Source: Laccaria trichodermophora
Taxonomy: Eukaryota; Basidiomycota; Agaricomycetes; Agaricales; Hydnangiaceae
Direction: 5' to 3'
Assembly (NCBI GenBank): GCA_018417955.1
Contig: JACTVC010000003.1
Span: 62,001 to 126,000, forward strand
Length of the DNA: 64,000 bases
Under the pieces are notes generated by a model. It saw nothing but the letters and a program-made list of their open reading frames with translations, was not told the DNA's origin and did not search any database. The position numbers and the translations under genes are program-made. Positions within the stretch are counted from its first letter, which is position 1; each line of letters starts with the position of its first letter. This document shows positions 27,529 through 39,070 of this stretch, piece by piece.

Positions 27529-28822
27529 ATGACGTCCTTCGCTGATTTTCCTCCAGAAGTCGTCAAAGAGATCATCGACGTTCTTCAGGACGATCTACCC
27601 TCTTTGAGAGCGTGCTCGCAGACATGCCAATCGCTGCTGCCATCGTGCCGCCAACATATCTTTCGGACCATCAGTCTCACTCGCCATCACGCTCGTGGCC
27701 ATCGCTCACGCATGCTCAAATCACTGAGGCTTCTTCTCGACAACAACGCAGATATTGCACATTATGTTCGAAATATTGTCTACGAGATCGACCATAACGA
27801 CGAGGGGGATGACAACGTTCGAGTACTGGAAAAACTCCATCCAGTTCAGACCTTGGAGCTTGATGGTTCCGGTGCCCATTGGAACACATTGCGTTCACCG
27901 ATGCAAGAAGCGTTACTTCGTCTCATTCATTCACACTCATTGACCCATGTGCGGGTTTCCTTGTTCTGGAATTTTCCAGTCACAGCATTCATTCCCTGCA
28001 TCACTCTCACCGACCTCGCAATAAACTCACTTGGTCTTACTGCCGCCACCAAATGTGATAACGACGAGGAGTATACTACCTTGTATCCCGTCCCTCATAT
28101 ACAGTCTTTCACTTTCGGCTGTGCCGATGACCCTTTTGTCACGGAAGTTTTCCATGCCAAACGTTCCACCGGCGTTCCAATGCTCGATTTCAGTGACCTC
28201 AAGGAGTTGGATATTCATGCGCGCTTCAAGGACTACTTTGAAGGGAGGAAAACATTGCTACAAGCCTCGGAAAAACTTGAAATTCTACATTATCGAGGTA
28301 TGCACTGCCGAAATTCGTTTTCATCGGGGATTGATGTTGATGCTTCTAGTGACATATCTGGAAGACGGATGCAAAGATCTGGTTGCTTGGATGAACAAAT
28401 CCTCCTTGTCAACGTTAAAGAGACTTCATATCGTGTTGGGAATCAAACCAAAATTCAAAGACCCCCTGTGCGGTCTTTGCGAGGAGCTCACCCAATTTGC
28501 GGGACTCAACGTTATCGAAGAAATCACCCTGAACGTTTTCACCTGGACTGATAAACAATGCACCACTGACCGGACAAAGTGGGGGCGGCTTGACACCGTA
28601 CTTGCCGACGGATTTCCTATGCTTCGTCGGGTTTCGCTTCACATTGATATCAAAATTTCCTCATGTCGGTATGTGAGTCAGGGTGATTTAGCGTTCCGTA
28701 TGAAGTTACACGAGATTCCTGAATACTTTCCGTGGCTATCCCGAAGTACCATTATTGCTTTCAAATTTTCGGCAGAAATAGTTGATAGTGATGATGATTG
28801 TGCTGTAATGTACACTGATTAA
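27529..28822 (+). CDS. F-box protein
   Basis: Two exons, 27529-28297 and 28350-28822, joined by removing a 52-nt GT-AG intron; 413 residues. It starts FADFPPEVVKEIIDVLQDD, then LRACSQTCQSLLPSCRQHIF, a clear F-box with the leading LPPE-like helix. The C-terminal part has weak leucine-rich character (PVQTLELDGSG, LTDLAINSLGL, FSDLKELDIHARF). If the intron is not removed the frame ends 43 codons after the junction; splicing restores an open frame to 28822. Function by family: substrate adaptor of an SCF ligase. It differs from the divergent F-box neighbour, so the two are not a recent inverted pair. Confidence 0.85.
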
Positions 28823-28921
28823 CTTTTTTCGCTCGGATATTTCCCGGGAGCCCCAATACTTTGCTCTAAAATTGCCCCTCTCCTCCCGACATCAGTCTTT
28901 CTTGAAAATTCGTTTCCCAGG

Positions 28922-29455
28922 TCAAATATTATTGAGGTCCTTGACGATAGCGAATGTCAGAAAGTGGTCGAACAACATTATATGATATACATGAATCTGT
29001 TTGAGTAGTTCTGGCGATGGCTCACATTCGTTATTTTGATATCCCCCAACTTTCGTCCTGAAATATGTACAAGTGAATGCGGATCTGAGTGTACATGAGA
29101 TCGCAGCTAGGAAAATAGAATCACCTCTGAGCTCGATGGGCTCGAATCTTTCATGCCGTACGTGACCCATCAGCACCGACTTGAGCTCACTATGCGTCCA
29201 GAATGAGATAGAAAATAATGATACCAACCCAGTGAATTCAATGTGGGACTCTTTCCGCAAAGTTGGTGTTTTCGCAAGGCCAACAACGAACGGGGACCAT
29301 TGCCCGTCATCATGTCGAGTCTTTGATCTGGGTTCCAAATTGGATCTGTCTATATCACAGAAAACCGGAAGATACAACTGAGGGCATGACGGCAAAGGTC
29401 GTGGAATTTGAGTTAGCGCTTTGAAGCCAAATTGGGGAAGACGGGAGACATCCAT
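28922..29455 (-). CDS. Hypothetical 177-residue protein
   Basis: A single minus-strand frame ending FLTFAIVKDLNNI. No domain was recognised. It has two moderately hydrophobic stretches but no clear membrane topology. It is convergent with the F-box gene before it. It could be the last exon of a larger gene or chance. Confidence 0.3.
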   Translation of the reverse strand: MDVSRLPQFGFKALTQIPRPLPSCPQLYLPVFCDIDRSNLEPRSKTRHDDGQWSPFVVGLAKTPTLRKESHIEFTGLVSLFSISFWTHSELKSVLMGHVRHERFEPIELRGDSIFLAAISCTLRSAFTCTYFRTKVGGYQNNECEPSPELLKQIHVYHIMLFDHFLTFAIVKDLNNI

Positions 29456-29775
29456 TCAATAAATATTCAAGTCCGATTGGTCTTTTTAGATCGCATTGGT
29501 GACCGCGTGGCATGTAAGGCTTACAAGGAACTCGCTACATGGTTATAATCAAAAGGGACGGCGGTTGAAGAATGTTGTTTTGATTACGCACATGTTCTTC
29601 ATGAATCCGCTACCAATATTATTGTGACCTCCAACACGCAGTAATTTTCACTAAAGTTGGAGAGAACATACATAAGATCCCGGGGCCATAGCCGGTATGT
29701 CGGGTTATTGGGATATTTTCGGGCGATGCGCGTAACAAATACTGAGGCTTCCTAATTGGAACTATAGAGAATTTA

Positions 29776-29851
29776 GGGGCAGATTGGTGCAATGGTCCGC
29801 ACACACGCTTCTAGTACCGTGAAGGTGAGGGGTTCGAATCCCTATCTGCTT
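29776..29851 (+). repeat. tRNA-like sequence (tRNA-derived SINE head or tRNA pseudogene)
   Basis: Has polymerase III box A-like TGGTGCAATGG and a perfect box B GGTTCGAATCC with tRNA spacing. The ends can pair (ggcagat with atctgct) and a D-stem GTGC/GCAC is visible. The anticodon arm is irregular and I cannot assign an anticodon with confidence. The same sequence, about 80% alike, sits at the same place in module copy 2, so I favour a tRNA-derived repeat over a functional tRNA. Confidence 0.5.
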
Positions 29852-30085
29852 ATGAATAAATATCTATTTCTTTTGTGTGTATATCTGAGACTACAATGTT
29901 TCCCCCACCACCTCCACCTCCAGACAGTTACAAGGATCAAATCATTTGGCATAATGTTCACCGGTAAAGGCAAAGTTCCAAAGAGTTTCCAAGTCTCATA
30001 ACTGGAAGCGTACTAGCACGACAGCTACATCTCGTGGTAGTATTGAACGGCGCGGTCACTGACTAGAGAGAAAAACGTAGCCCTT

Positions 30086-31931
30086 CTAATACTCGACCGG
30101 GATGTACTGGTGCCGATTGAGGAATTCGGTGACGAACCTGTCCGTAACTTCTTCGGCGGGATCCTCGCTGTGGGCCAGGGCGATATGGAAGCCTAGACGT
30201 TGAAGATAAGTCGAGAACAGCAATGGTGCCTCGTCCATCTCAAACTTTGGGCCTGTAAGAGTTTGACCTCTGTAGATTCCCGTCTGAATCGCGCGGAAAA
30301 TATCATCGCGCTTGCCAGCCGCTTCCTCACGAACCCTGCGCAAAGCAAGATCGTCAATCGCACGATCAAGTTCGTTCTTGACGTATCTGGTCGCTATGTG
30401 AGCATGAAACACACTAATTGAATAAACGCACTTACGATTCTACGGCCGTGTACGTGTTCAGGCGGAACTTGCTTAAGGCACCATTCCAAACTGCTTGTGC
30501 GACAAGCTTGTCGAGCACGAGATGTGCGAGGACTATGTTGTCAGTCGCGACGTTCTCGGAGCTGGTGGGGTAACGCTCAGCCAAGAGCTTAGCTGCCCCG
30601 AAGCGGACAGAATTCGATACATCTTGCGCGGTCCTCAAAAGGAGCATTTCAGTCGGCTTCTCAGACCGACGAAGGTTTTCACTGGCTTGGTGAATGCGAA
30701 GGTCGACACGGCGGATAAGGGCGTTAGTCGGGTCACTCTCTGGAACCCCATCCTTTTGCAGCCCGGCGATATAGCGTTTCTGCAGGACTATATAGATTTT
30801 ACGATTTGGGATAGCGGGCGTGATGAAGTCGAGGATTCGAGCCTGTAGGTCGGTGCGCCCCGTAATGTTGTCAAGCGCTTGCCTGAGCATGGCCTGACGT
30901 GCGAGGAGCAAGAGATCCAACATTGAACATTTGTCACGAGCTTCTTGATATAGCTTGCTGTCAAGTGGAAGGAACTCTACGCCATACGAAACATGAGGAG
31001 AGGCGTAAAAGCCAAAGGTCTTGAGAGCTCTCGCCTCCTGAACGATCCAGTTGATCGTCGTATAGGTTATGTTGTGACCGTCGAATTTCACCGTGTCGTT
31101 ACGGACGTCGCACCCCTTGATCGCGCCGGACGAGGCTTCAACTTCCTGTCATTGCGATTTATTAACAGAATAAGAATCCGCTTTGAACAAAAATGCAAGC
31201 CTTACCTTACGTGAATGAGTGGCCAAGACTGTGACCAGTTTGGCTGGGCGAGCGCCCTTGATTGCTCCAAGGAGGAAGGCATCATTGAAGCTCTGTCCCC
31301 ATACCTCAGTGTCTGATATGCCACCCGGAGTGTATTCAGTCAGAAGACCCAAGGCTGTGGCGGTACCTGTATGTGAAGTATCGCGCCAACGGCCGATAGC
31401 AAGGCCTTCTGCAGCCTTCGCATTCTGGAACGTTTGGTAAAGACGTTCCAGTTCTTCGCGTTGCGGAATAGCCCTCTGGGTCCAGTGGTCCTTACCGATG
31501 AGGACAAAGCGCGCATGTTGGTAAAAGGACTCCTTGTTGGGATACATGCAGTCCACGTCGGACGAGATAGCGACCTCCTTTGCCTGTTGCAGGAACAAGA
31601 GAATCTCCGAGATGGCCTGGAGCAACCTGTCCTGGTCTGCGTGGAGGCTGGTATCATCCCACGAGTCGCCTTTCTGACGACCCGCTGTCACCTTCTCTAC
31701 AAGGTCCTGACGGGCAACGGCAATCTCAGAGAGGGGAGGAAGTGCGTCGAAAGCTGTGAAGCCAGTGAGGACAAATCACTGAAGACAGATCTTACACACC
31801 AGCCAGATCGTCGTCAAAGCGCGCTTCAGATAACTGGCGAAGCAAGTCGATGTTATTAACCTAAGCCTCCGTCAATGCAGGCATACAAGATAAGCCTGCA
31901 GGCCTACGAGTTTCTGGAAAGTAGCACTCAT
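30086..31931 (-). CDS. Unrecognised 547-residue protein, module copy 1
   Basis: Five exons, 31908-31931, 31800-31860, 31206-31753, 30436-31145 and 30086-30386, with four GT-AG introns of 46-60 nt that keep frame throughout. The first clear ATG gives MSATFQKL; the frame stays open for about 30 codons upstream, so an earlier exon is possible. I do not recognise the family. Visible features: a helical, charged N-terminal part, IGRWRDTSHTGTATALGL, FLLGAIKGARPAKLVTVLATH, and a strongly helical C-terminal half rich in Arg/Leu/Ala. There is no signal peptide, clear membrane segment or zinc motif. The copy at 35891 has the same exon plan and is also intact, so the gene appears to be maintained. Confidence 0.75.
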
Positions 31932-33466
31932 GTCGATTTTGATAGTTAAGGCTTGCTGAAACGACAAGATTTTCTTGCAAGGCGCCAGTGTTATCTGTTC
32001 AGATGATGTGCCTCATGCGTTGTGTAACCAACCTGACATGCGGCAGTGTAGCCATGAGGAGATCTAGGGCGCTTGACAGCCGCAACTTTGGCAGTACTAG
32101 CGTGATCCCAAATTGGTTGAACACTAATACAACACGTGAGGAGCAAAAAGCCCATGTGTTGCATGATATGGATGCGTCAATGAGTTAAGGTTTTTCGAAG
32201 GTGATACAACTTGGGGACATACCGTAGACTCGGGTATTTTCAAGCATGGAGGCATGCGTGATTCGGATGGTCTAATGAATTGCAGCCAGATGAAAGTACA
32301 CCTTATGAAGAGGGTTTTACAACCATCTTACGGGACGCTGGAGAACGAGGTCAATAGAAACCAAAAGGAAGACAAATATATTTCCACATGCACCCACATC
32401 GGTGCTCAGCCTTGTCACAAGCAAGTGACGTAGACTTTTTTCCGCTGAAGATGTGTCGCTATGACAGGTGTAAGCGACGGTGCTGCTGGTAAAGTCCAGG
32501 CAATGCGGGAAACGATCGAGGATAGCCCGTTGTGTGCCTGCATGACATTAGCGATTGTACAAAAAGAGGGAGGAGTACCCTTCGCATCGTCCTCCAAATT
32601 CTAAGGCATCTCCCAATCAACCGAAAAACGCGCCTTCCAAGCTCAAAAAGGCACTCGTTGGAGCCTCCCCTCCTTCCGTTCCGCCTAGTCCACGCTCTGA
32701 AAACACCGGACACATCAAACGGTAAACCCATATCATAACCAAAAAAAAACTCACCACCTATCCTATCAGCACCTCGTCTTATTTCAATGAACGTGTATGC
32801 GGATAGCAGAGGGTTCTTGACGTGTTCTAGCCAATCAAACGGTTAAACGTTGAGATTTATGAAATTTAGGCTGATTCGCGCACTTTTGGCGAGGTTTTTG
32901 GACGAGCTGTCCCACCTGTGGATAAAGGACAGTCATTGGGAGGGCTAGAAGTGGATGTGTCATCATGGCAATGTTGGCATCTCCGGGCCGGTTTCTTTCC
33001 CATTGTCAACAGCGAAGAATCGGCGGCCGTCAGTATGTACAACGTCAGTACTTCAGTATTTGTTAGCAATCTGATTGCTAGGAGCATACAAACGGGAAGT
33101 GTAAGAGGTATGGGCTCTGATACTAACAAATCGGACTACAAGTTACAACTGAACCTGTTTCATTCTGATTAGCAGAAGACTCGTATCTGAAAACCCATCT
33201 CGCGGCCCGAAGACGCGCCCACCCATCCTGCGTGGAACAACTAAATCTAAGCATATCCCCTCCGAGTCCGCATGCTCTCCCTCTCCCATCCTGCAACGTA
33301 TATCCCACTGCAACGAATCAAATCGCCGCTCTCTGAATTGTCGTTCATCCATTGCGACCTCCTTATGCCGAGATTCACAATGTCAAGGCGCTAACGTTTA
33401 ACCCCCGCCTCCCATCCGTATTCCATGAAGTTGATCAAACCCTCTTTACTCCTACCAGAACTGAGT
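31932..33466. other. Module copy 1, upstream part with a decayed plus-strand frame
   Basis: Collinear with 37.74-39.35 kb. On the plus strand a Pro/Lys-rich frame (ASPNQPKNAPSKLKK, then GASPPSVPPSPRSEN) near 32.59-32.72 kb ends at a conserved gtaarccc splice donor; the following text is interrupted in this copy. No complete gene was assembled. Confidence 0.4.
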
Positions 33467-34167
33467 GACGCCACGGTGTGTGCTAGCCGACGAGGCGGGT
33501 GCGGCTTTCGTTGAGACGTCTATAGAGTTCGGTGGGCTTGAACCGACAAACGGTCTGAGGCTTGTAAAAGGGGGAGGAGTCCTGAAAGAAATGAGAGTCA
33601 GAGGCGCATATTCCTCCCCCTCCTCTCCTCTCCCCACCCCAATCATCATCAAACCCAAAATCAACACACATCCTCTTCCACTCACACTCATCCCTCACAA
33701 GCGAACACTAATATCGACTAACCTGCGCCCCACGCACAAGCGTCTTCGGATCATCGATAAACCTCAATATGTGGATCGCCAACTCTACAGGGAGGGAAGA
33801 CAAAAAGGCCCGTTTGAGTAGCGGCGCGATGGTGGTTGAGATAAAGAGGAGTTCGGAGGGTGTACAGCTAGCTGTTCAACACGTCTGTGAGGAATTGTCT
33901 GCGGAGGAGCGGGTTTGCAGGCAAGTGAGGGTTGCGAGATGGGATGTGGTGTTGATGATGAGTGTGGAAGGAAGTGTAGGGGCCTGGAGAGGTAGGTGGT
34001 GATGCGATGGGCATGTAGAGCGTTTGTGAGGTTTGTTGTGGTGATGCGATGGATGCGGCTGCTAGGCCGCTGCCACCGCTGTTTTTTCTCGGGCCTTGGG
34101 CAGTAGAAGCGATCGCCATGTTTTTACGGTCGAGTTCATCATACTTGCGTAAAGGCGTCGACCACAT
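33467..34167 (-). pseudogene. F-box (WD40-type) protein pseudogene
   Basis: The minus strand reads LLRRQFLTDVLNS, then CTPSELLFISTTIAPLLKR, SLPVELAIHILRFIDDPKTL and SLVRDECEWKRMCVDFGF, the N-terminal region and F-box of CDC4-like F-box/WD40 proteins. Two lesions are clear. A 4-base tandem duplication (agct-agct, about 33867-33874) shifts frame between DVLNS and CTPSE. A TAG then replaces the expected Trp codon after VSRY (about 33704). No WD40 repeats follow; the frame ends in unrelated text. Module copy 2 ends inside this exon at about 39494. Confidence 0.75.
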
Positions 34168-34849
34168 TTGGTTAGCTGAGTGGAAGAAGGGCTGCAGGTA
34201 TGTAAGAGTTTGGCTGGCTCGAAAGAGCGAATGACAGCGTACGGATAAAAAATCTTGCTGTAGCTGTAAAGAAAGGGAGCTGTAAGAAATAGATCTAGCA
34301 GTACTGCAGTAATGACTCACAATTCGAACAAAACAGAGTGTTCAGTCCACACTCTGCCCTCGTTGCCGAGTCTCCGTCACCAGGACGTCGTGGATGATCT
34401 TTTCCGTTCACACTCGATAAATAACGATCTGTACAGCCGACATTCAGCTCACGATTAGCAGCACACCTGCCTAGGTCCACACGCGCCTGTCTCTCGATCA
34501 CCAGAACGTGTGGCTCTTGTAATCAAGCCAATCCGGAATCCAAGCTGTCTTCTTGCTAACGTTCCGAAGCGTCGATGTCAGTTGTTCGAGCTGCGTGTCG
34601 TGCCCGTGGAATCGAGGCTGGACGGTGGTTGTCGTCGTTGTCCGGGTTGAAACCGCAAATGCCACCTGCCAAGCAAATACGGGGTGTCTATAAACAGCGA
34701 CAAATAATGGTGATTGAATTCTCCATGGTTTGTAACTTGGATTTTGTGCTGGTCCCGGGCGTTCGTGGGTCGGAGAAGAGGAGGCAACTTGCAAGGGCAC
34801 ATGCAAAACGAAGCGGACCGGTTGAAAAACATCTCCTACGGTGCACACA
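34168..34849. other. Spacer between module copies, no gene
   Basis: Unique sequence not shared with either module copy. No supported reading frame was found. Confidence 0.35.
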
Positions 34850-35035
34850 TGCGCAGAGAAGGATTCGAACCTTCATCAACATCTGTACGTTTGCAGAAAG
34901 AAAAAAATTGATACTACAGAAACTTGATGCACAGAGAAGGATTTGAACGTTTGAACCTTCATCTTAAGCTTCATCGATCATCTCCCGTTTGAACTAAGTC
35001 GAAAGTGGTAGTGTTGACCCTTACACCATCTGCCC
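34850..35035 (-). repeat. Dimeric tRNA-like element
   Basis: Read on the minus strand, a tRNA-like head begins near 35035 (GGGCAGAT, box A-like TGGTGTAAGGG, D-stem GTGT/ACAC). A box B-containing 3' half ending TCCTTCTCTGTGCA follows near 34930-34960. A second, nearly identical 3' half with a perfect GGTTCGAATCC and ending TCCTTCTCTGCGCA lies at 34850-34885. Two box B halves in tandem suggest a composite SINE. The head resembles the tRNA-like repeats at 29776 and 35295. Confidence 0.5.
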
Positions 35036-35294
35036 TTGAACATCGTGAGGTCGTAATTCATCTTACTGACATGCTTACGTTTAGGATCTTTCACAATATA
35101 TATATATAGATGAACAACAATTTCAGGATACGCCGCACTGAATAAAATATACAGTTGCAGCTGATATCTCGAACAATCTACTCCCCAAATCAAGTTTTAG
35201 ACAAACTGTCGACATTTCTTGAGACATGCTTGCGATCACCCAGAGCAGAAACGAGTTACGACATCCCATCAGAATTGGAACTATAGAGAATCTA

Positions 35295-35374
35295 GGGGCA
35301 GACTGGTGCAATGGTCTGCACACACGTTCCTACTATGAAGCCTGAAGGTGAGGGGTTCAAATCCCTATCTACTT
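35295..35374 (+). repeat. tRNA-like sequence, copy 2
   Basis: Counterpart of 29776: box A-like TGGTGCAATGG and box B GGTTCAAATCC, with a changed middle part. The anticodon arm differs from copy 1, as expected for a decaying repeat and not for a conserved tRNA. Confidence 0.5.
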
Positions 35375-35426
35375 ATATAAAGTCATCATAGTGCTTCCTT
35401 TTGTATCTGAGTTTCTATTTCCTACA

Positions 35427-35802
35427 ATGTTTCCCCCATCACCTCCGCCTCCTAACAGTTGCAAGGATCAGATCATTCATAATAATAATATTCATACCCC
35501 CTCCCTTGCAGCCGCACTCAATATTCAAATTGAACATCAATATCTCAGTCGAGGATCTCATGAAGGCATTTCACGAGGAGAACGAAACCAAGCGTGTTAA
35601 ATCGAATTCTGAAGAGGCTGAATGTGTCTCGCTGTCCAAACGTAAGTCAACCGTGAATTTTTTCCTGGCTAACCAAGCGAGGGGGTCAACGGTCCCCGCC
35701 CGTGCCGATTTATTGGTGAAGGAGCGTCGTCGTCGTCTTATGGATCTCACCAGGGAGGCATTCCCCGAAGGCAAAGTTCCAAAGAGTTTCCAAGTCTTAT
35801 AA
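35427..35802 (+). CDS. Small unassigned frame at the left end of module copy 2
   Basis: An ATG just after the tRNA-like repeat gives a Pro-rich start (MFPPSPPPPNS), but that frame stops at 35600. A second frame covers the rest (SVEDLMKAFHEEN, LVKERRRRLMDLTREAFP, ending VPKSFQVL at 35802) and is conserved in the truncated copy at 24.8 kb. The two could be joined by an intron, but I found no convincing donor. It converges on the 547-residue gene, ending 88 bp from its stop. Confidence 0.3.
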
Positions 35803-35890
35803 CTGGAAGCGTGCTACCATGACAGCTACATCTCGTGGTAGTACCTATTGAACGGTGCGGTCACTAACTAGAGAAAAAAACGTAGCCCTT

Positions 35891-37735
35891 CTAATACTCG
35901 ACCGGGATGTACTGGTGCTTATTGAGAAATTCAGTGACGAACGCGTCCGTAACTTCTTCGGCAGGATGATCGCTGTGGGCCTGGCCGATACGAAAGCCCA
36001 GACGTTGAAGATAAGTCAAGAACAGCAATGGTGCCTCATCCATCTCAAACTTTGGACCTGTAAGAGTTTGACCTCTGTAAACCCCCGTCTGAATCGCGCG
36101 GAAAAAATCGTCACGCTTGCCAGCCGCTTCCTCACGAACCCTGCGCAAAGCCGGATCGTCAATCGCACGATCAAGTTCATTCTTGACGTATCTGGTCGCT
36201 ATGTGAGCATGAAACACAGCTAATTGAATAAACGCACTTACGACTCTACGGCCTTGTATGTGTTTAGGCGGAACTCGCTCAAGGCACCATTCCAAACTGC
36301 TTGTGCGACAAGCTTGTCGAGCACGAGATGTGCGAGGACTATGTTGTCAGTCGCGACGTTCTCGGAGCTGGTGAGGTAACGCTCAGCCAAAAGCTTAGCT
36401 GCCCCAAAGCGGACAGAATTCGACACGTCTTGTGCGGTCCTCAAAAGGTGCGTTTCACTCGGCTGCTCAGATCGACGAAGGTTTTCGCTGGCTTGACGAA
36501 TGCGAAGGTCGACCCGGCGGATAAGGGCGTTAGTTGGATTACTCTCTGGAACGCCACCCTTTTGCAGCCCGGCGATATAGCGTTTGTGCAGGACTATATA
36601 GACTTTACGATCTGGAATAGCAGGCGTGATGAAGTCGAGGATTCGAGCTTGTAGGTCGGTGCGCCCCGTAATGTTGTCAAGCGCTTGCATGAGCATGGTC
36701 TGACGTGCGAGGAGCAGGAGATCCAACATTGAACACTTTTCACGAGCTTCTTGATATAGCTTGCTGTCAAGCGCAAGGAACTCAACGCCACGCGTAAGAT
36801 GAGGAGAGGCATAAAAGCCGAAGGTCTTGAGAGCTCTCGCCTCCTGAACAGTCCAGTTGATCATCGTATAGGATATGCTGTGTCCGTCAAATTTCACCGT
36901 GTCGTTACGGACGTCGCACCCCTTGATCGCGCCGGACGAGGCTTCAACCTCCTGTCAAAGCAATTTTATAAGCATTCGCTTCAGGCAAAAGAGCAAGCCT
37001 TACCTTGCGTGAATGAGTGGCCAAGACTGTGACCAGTTTGACCGGACGAGCGCCCTTGATTGCTCCAAGAAGGAAGGCGTCGTTGAAGCTCTGTCCCCAT
37101 ACCTCAGTGTCTAATATCCCACCCGGAGTGTATTCAGTCAGAAGACCCAAGGCTGCGGCGGTACCAGTATGAGACGTATCGCGCCAACGGCCAATAGCAA
37201 GACCTTCTGCAGCCTTCGCATTCAGGAACGCCTGGTAAAGACGTTCCAGTTCTTCGCGCTGCGGAATAGCCCTCTGGGTCCAGTTATCCTTGCCTATGAG
37301 AACGAAGCGCGCGTGTTGGTAGAACGACTCCTTGTCGGGATACATGCAGTCCACGTCGGACGAGATAGCGACCTCCTTCGCCTGTTGCAGGAACAAGAGA
37401 ATCTCAGAGACGGCCTTGAGCAGCCTGTCTTGGTCTGCCTCGAGGCTGGAATCGTACCACGAGTCACCATTCTGACGGCCCGCTGCCACCTTCTCTACAA
37501 GGTCTTGACGGGCAACGGCAATCTCAGAGAGGGGAGGAAGTGCGTCAAAAGCTGTGACGCCAGTGAGGACAAATCACTGAAGGTAGATTTTCACACACCA
37601 GCCAGATCGTCGTCAAAGCGGGCTTCAGATAACTGGCGAAGCAAGTCGATGTTGATAACCTAAGCCTCCGTCAATGTGCGTGTACAAGGAAGAATAAGGC
37701 TGCAGCCCTACGAGTTTTTGGAAAGTAGCACTCAT
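35891..37735 (-). CDS. Unrecognised 547-residue-class protein, module copy 2
   Basis: Same five-exon plan as the gene at 30086, with all four introns conserved in position and splice signals. No frameshift or premature stop was found. Differences from copy 1 are scattered substitutions (for example SLHADQDRLLQAI versus SLEADQDRLLKAV). The 3' end lies 88 bp from the end of a convergent small frame. Family unknown; a shared maintained frame in two copies supports a functional protein. It could belong to an unclassified mobile unit, since a third, truncated copy is present 10 kb away. Confidence 0.75.
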
Positions 37736-38387
37736 GTCGATGTTGATAGTTAGGGCTTGCTGAAACGACGAGATTTTCTTGCAAGGCGCCAGTGTTATCT
37801 GTTCAGATGATGTGCCTCATGCGCTGTGTAACCAGTCTGACGTGCGGCAGTGCAGCCATGAGGAGATCTAGGCCGCTTGACAGCCGCAACTTTGCCAGTA
37901 CTGGAGTCTGGCGTGATCCCATTTGGGCTGAACACTGATCCAACACGTGAGGAGCAAATAGCCTATGATATAGACGCGTCAGTGAGTCAACGTTCTCGGC
38001 AGTGAAACAACTTGAGGGACATACGTAGGCTCAGGTATCATCAAGCATGGACGCATGCGCGATGGTCCAACGTTTTGCAGCGAGAGCAAAGGAAATCGTG
38101 TAGAGAGTGTTTCGCAACCATCTTACGAGCACGGAACGGTGGAGAACGAGATTAATAGAAACCAGAAGAAAGACAAATATATTTCCACATGCACCCACAC
38201 TGGTATCCAGAGGGGTTGGAACGTCAGTTTTGTCACAAAAAGCTGGTGACGTAGACGTTTTCCACTGAAGATGTGTTGCTATGGCAGGTATAAGCGGCGC
38301 TGCTGGTGAAGTCCATCCAATGCGGGGAACGACCGGGAATAGCCCGTTGTGTGCTTGCATGGTATTAGCAAATGAAGAGAAAGAGGA

Positions 38388-39070
38388 GTGCCGGTCTACG
38401 TACGATACTTGAATGACAGCCGGAGTGGGGAGCCCTTGGCAAGGATCACATACTCCGCATCATCCTCCAAATTTCAAGGCATCTCCCAATCAGCCAAAGA
38501 AGGCGCCTTCCAAGCTCAAAAAGAATTCGTTGGAGCCTCTCCCCCTTCTCCCGTTCCGCCAAGTCCACGCTCTGCGAAACGGTAAGCCCATGTCAAAACC
38601 AACAGAAGGGAGAGAACTTATGTACACGTCCTATCAGCATGGCAACTCGTCTTTCGTCAATGTACATGTATGCGGATAACGCGACTAGGAGAGTCCTTGA
38701 CGCGTTCTGGCCAATCGAACGTAAACGTTGAGATTTATGAAATTCAGGGTGGTTCGCGCACTTTTGGACAGGGTCATTGGGAAAGGCTAAAAGTGGATGC
38801 GTCATCATGGCACCTCCGGCCCGGTTTCTTTCCCATTGTCAACTTTTCACTGACCACTCGACAGCGAAGAATCGGCGGGTCTCAGCGTCAGAAGAGCGCC
38901 CGCCGTCCTCTGACCCTCTTTTTGAGTGTGCTATCGAATGTACCCCGCGCTGGCTCGAGCACTACGCCGCAGGAGCATACCAACGGGAGGTATGGGCTCT
39001 GATACTGCAATTCGGAATACAAGTTACAACTGAACCTGTTTCATTCTTATTAGCAGAAGAACGTATCTGA
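38388..39070 (+). CDS. Possible plus-strand gene in module copy 2
   Basis: One frame runs from ATG 38388 (MPVYVRYLNDSRSG) to a conserved donor at 38582. After a 56-nt intron (38582-38637) the phase is kept into MATRLSSMYMYADNATRR, then DAFWPIE. A further frame from about 38748 (WFAHFWTGSLG, CAIECTPRWLEHYAAGAYQ) runs to a stop at 39070, but joining it needs a 27-nt intron, which is implausibly short. The equivalent in copy 1 is broken. It may be the remnant of a captured host gene. I do not assign a family. Confidence 0.3.

Larger units (their letters stand above)
29754..33609. repeat. Duplicated module, copy 1
   Basis: About 3.9 kb that aligns collinearly with 35273-39494 over most of its length. 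Both start at aattggaactatagagaa, continue into a tRNA-like repeat, then a short Pro-rich start (MFPPPPPP), the minus-strand 547-residue gene, and a plus-strand Pro/Lys-rich frame. Both end inside an F-box exon. Copy 1 lacks about 230 bp present in copy 2 near its left end (35.5-35.75 kb). Copy 1 continues into the rest of the F-box pseudogene, so it looks like the ancestral locus. Confidence 0.8.

Noticed and set aside
29776..29851. Functional tRNA gene
   Set aside because: Box A/B are good, but the anticodon arm does not fold normally and the second copy has a different arm. Kept as a tRNA-derived repeat.
30086..37735. Known transposase or reverse transcriptase in the 547-residue protein
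   Set aside because: No DDE/DDD triad context, no YxDD, no zinc or RNase H motif could be seen. Calling it a transposase would be unsupported.
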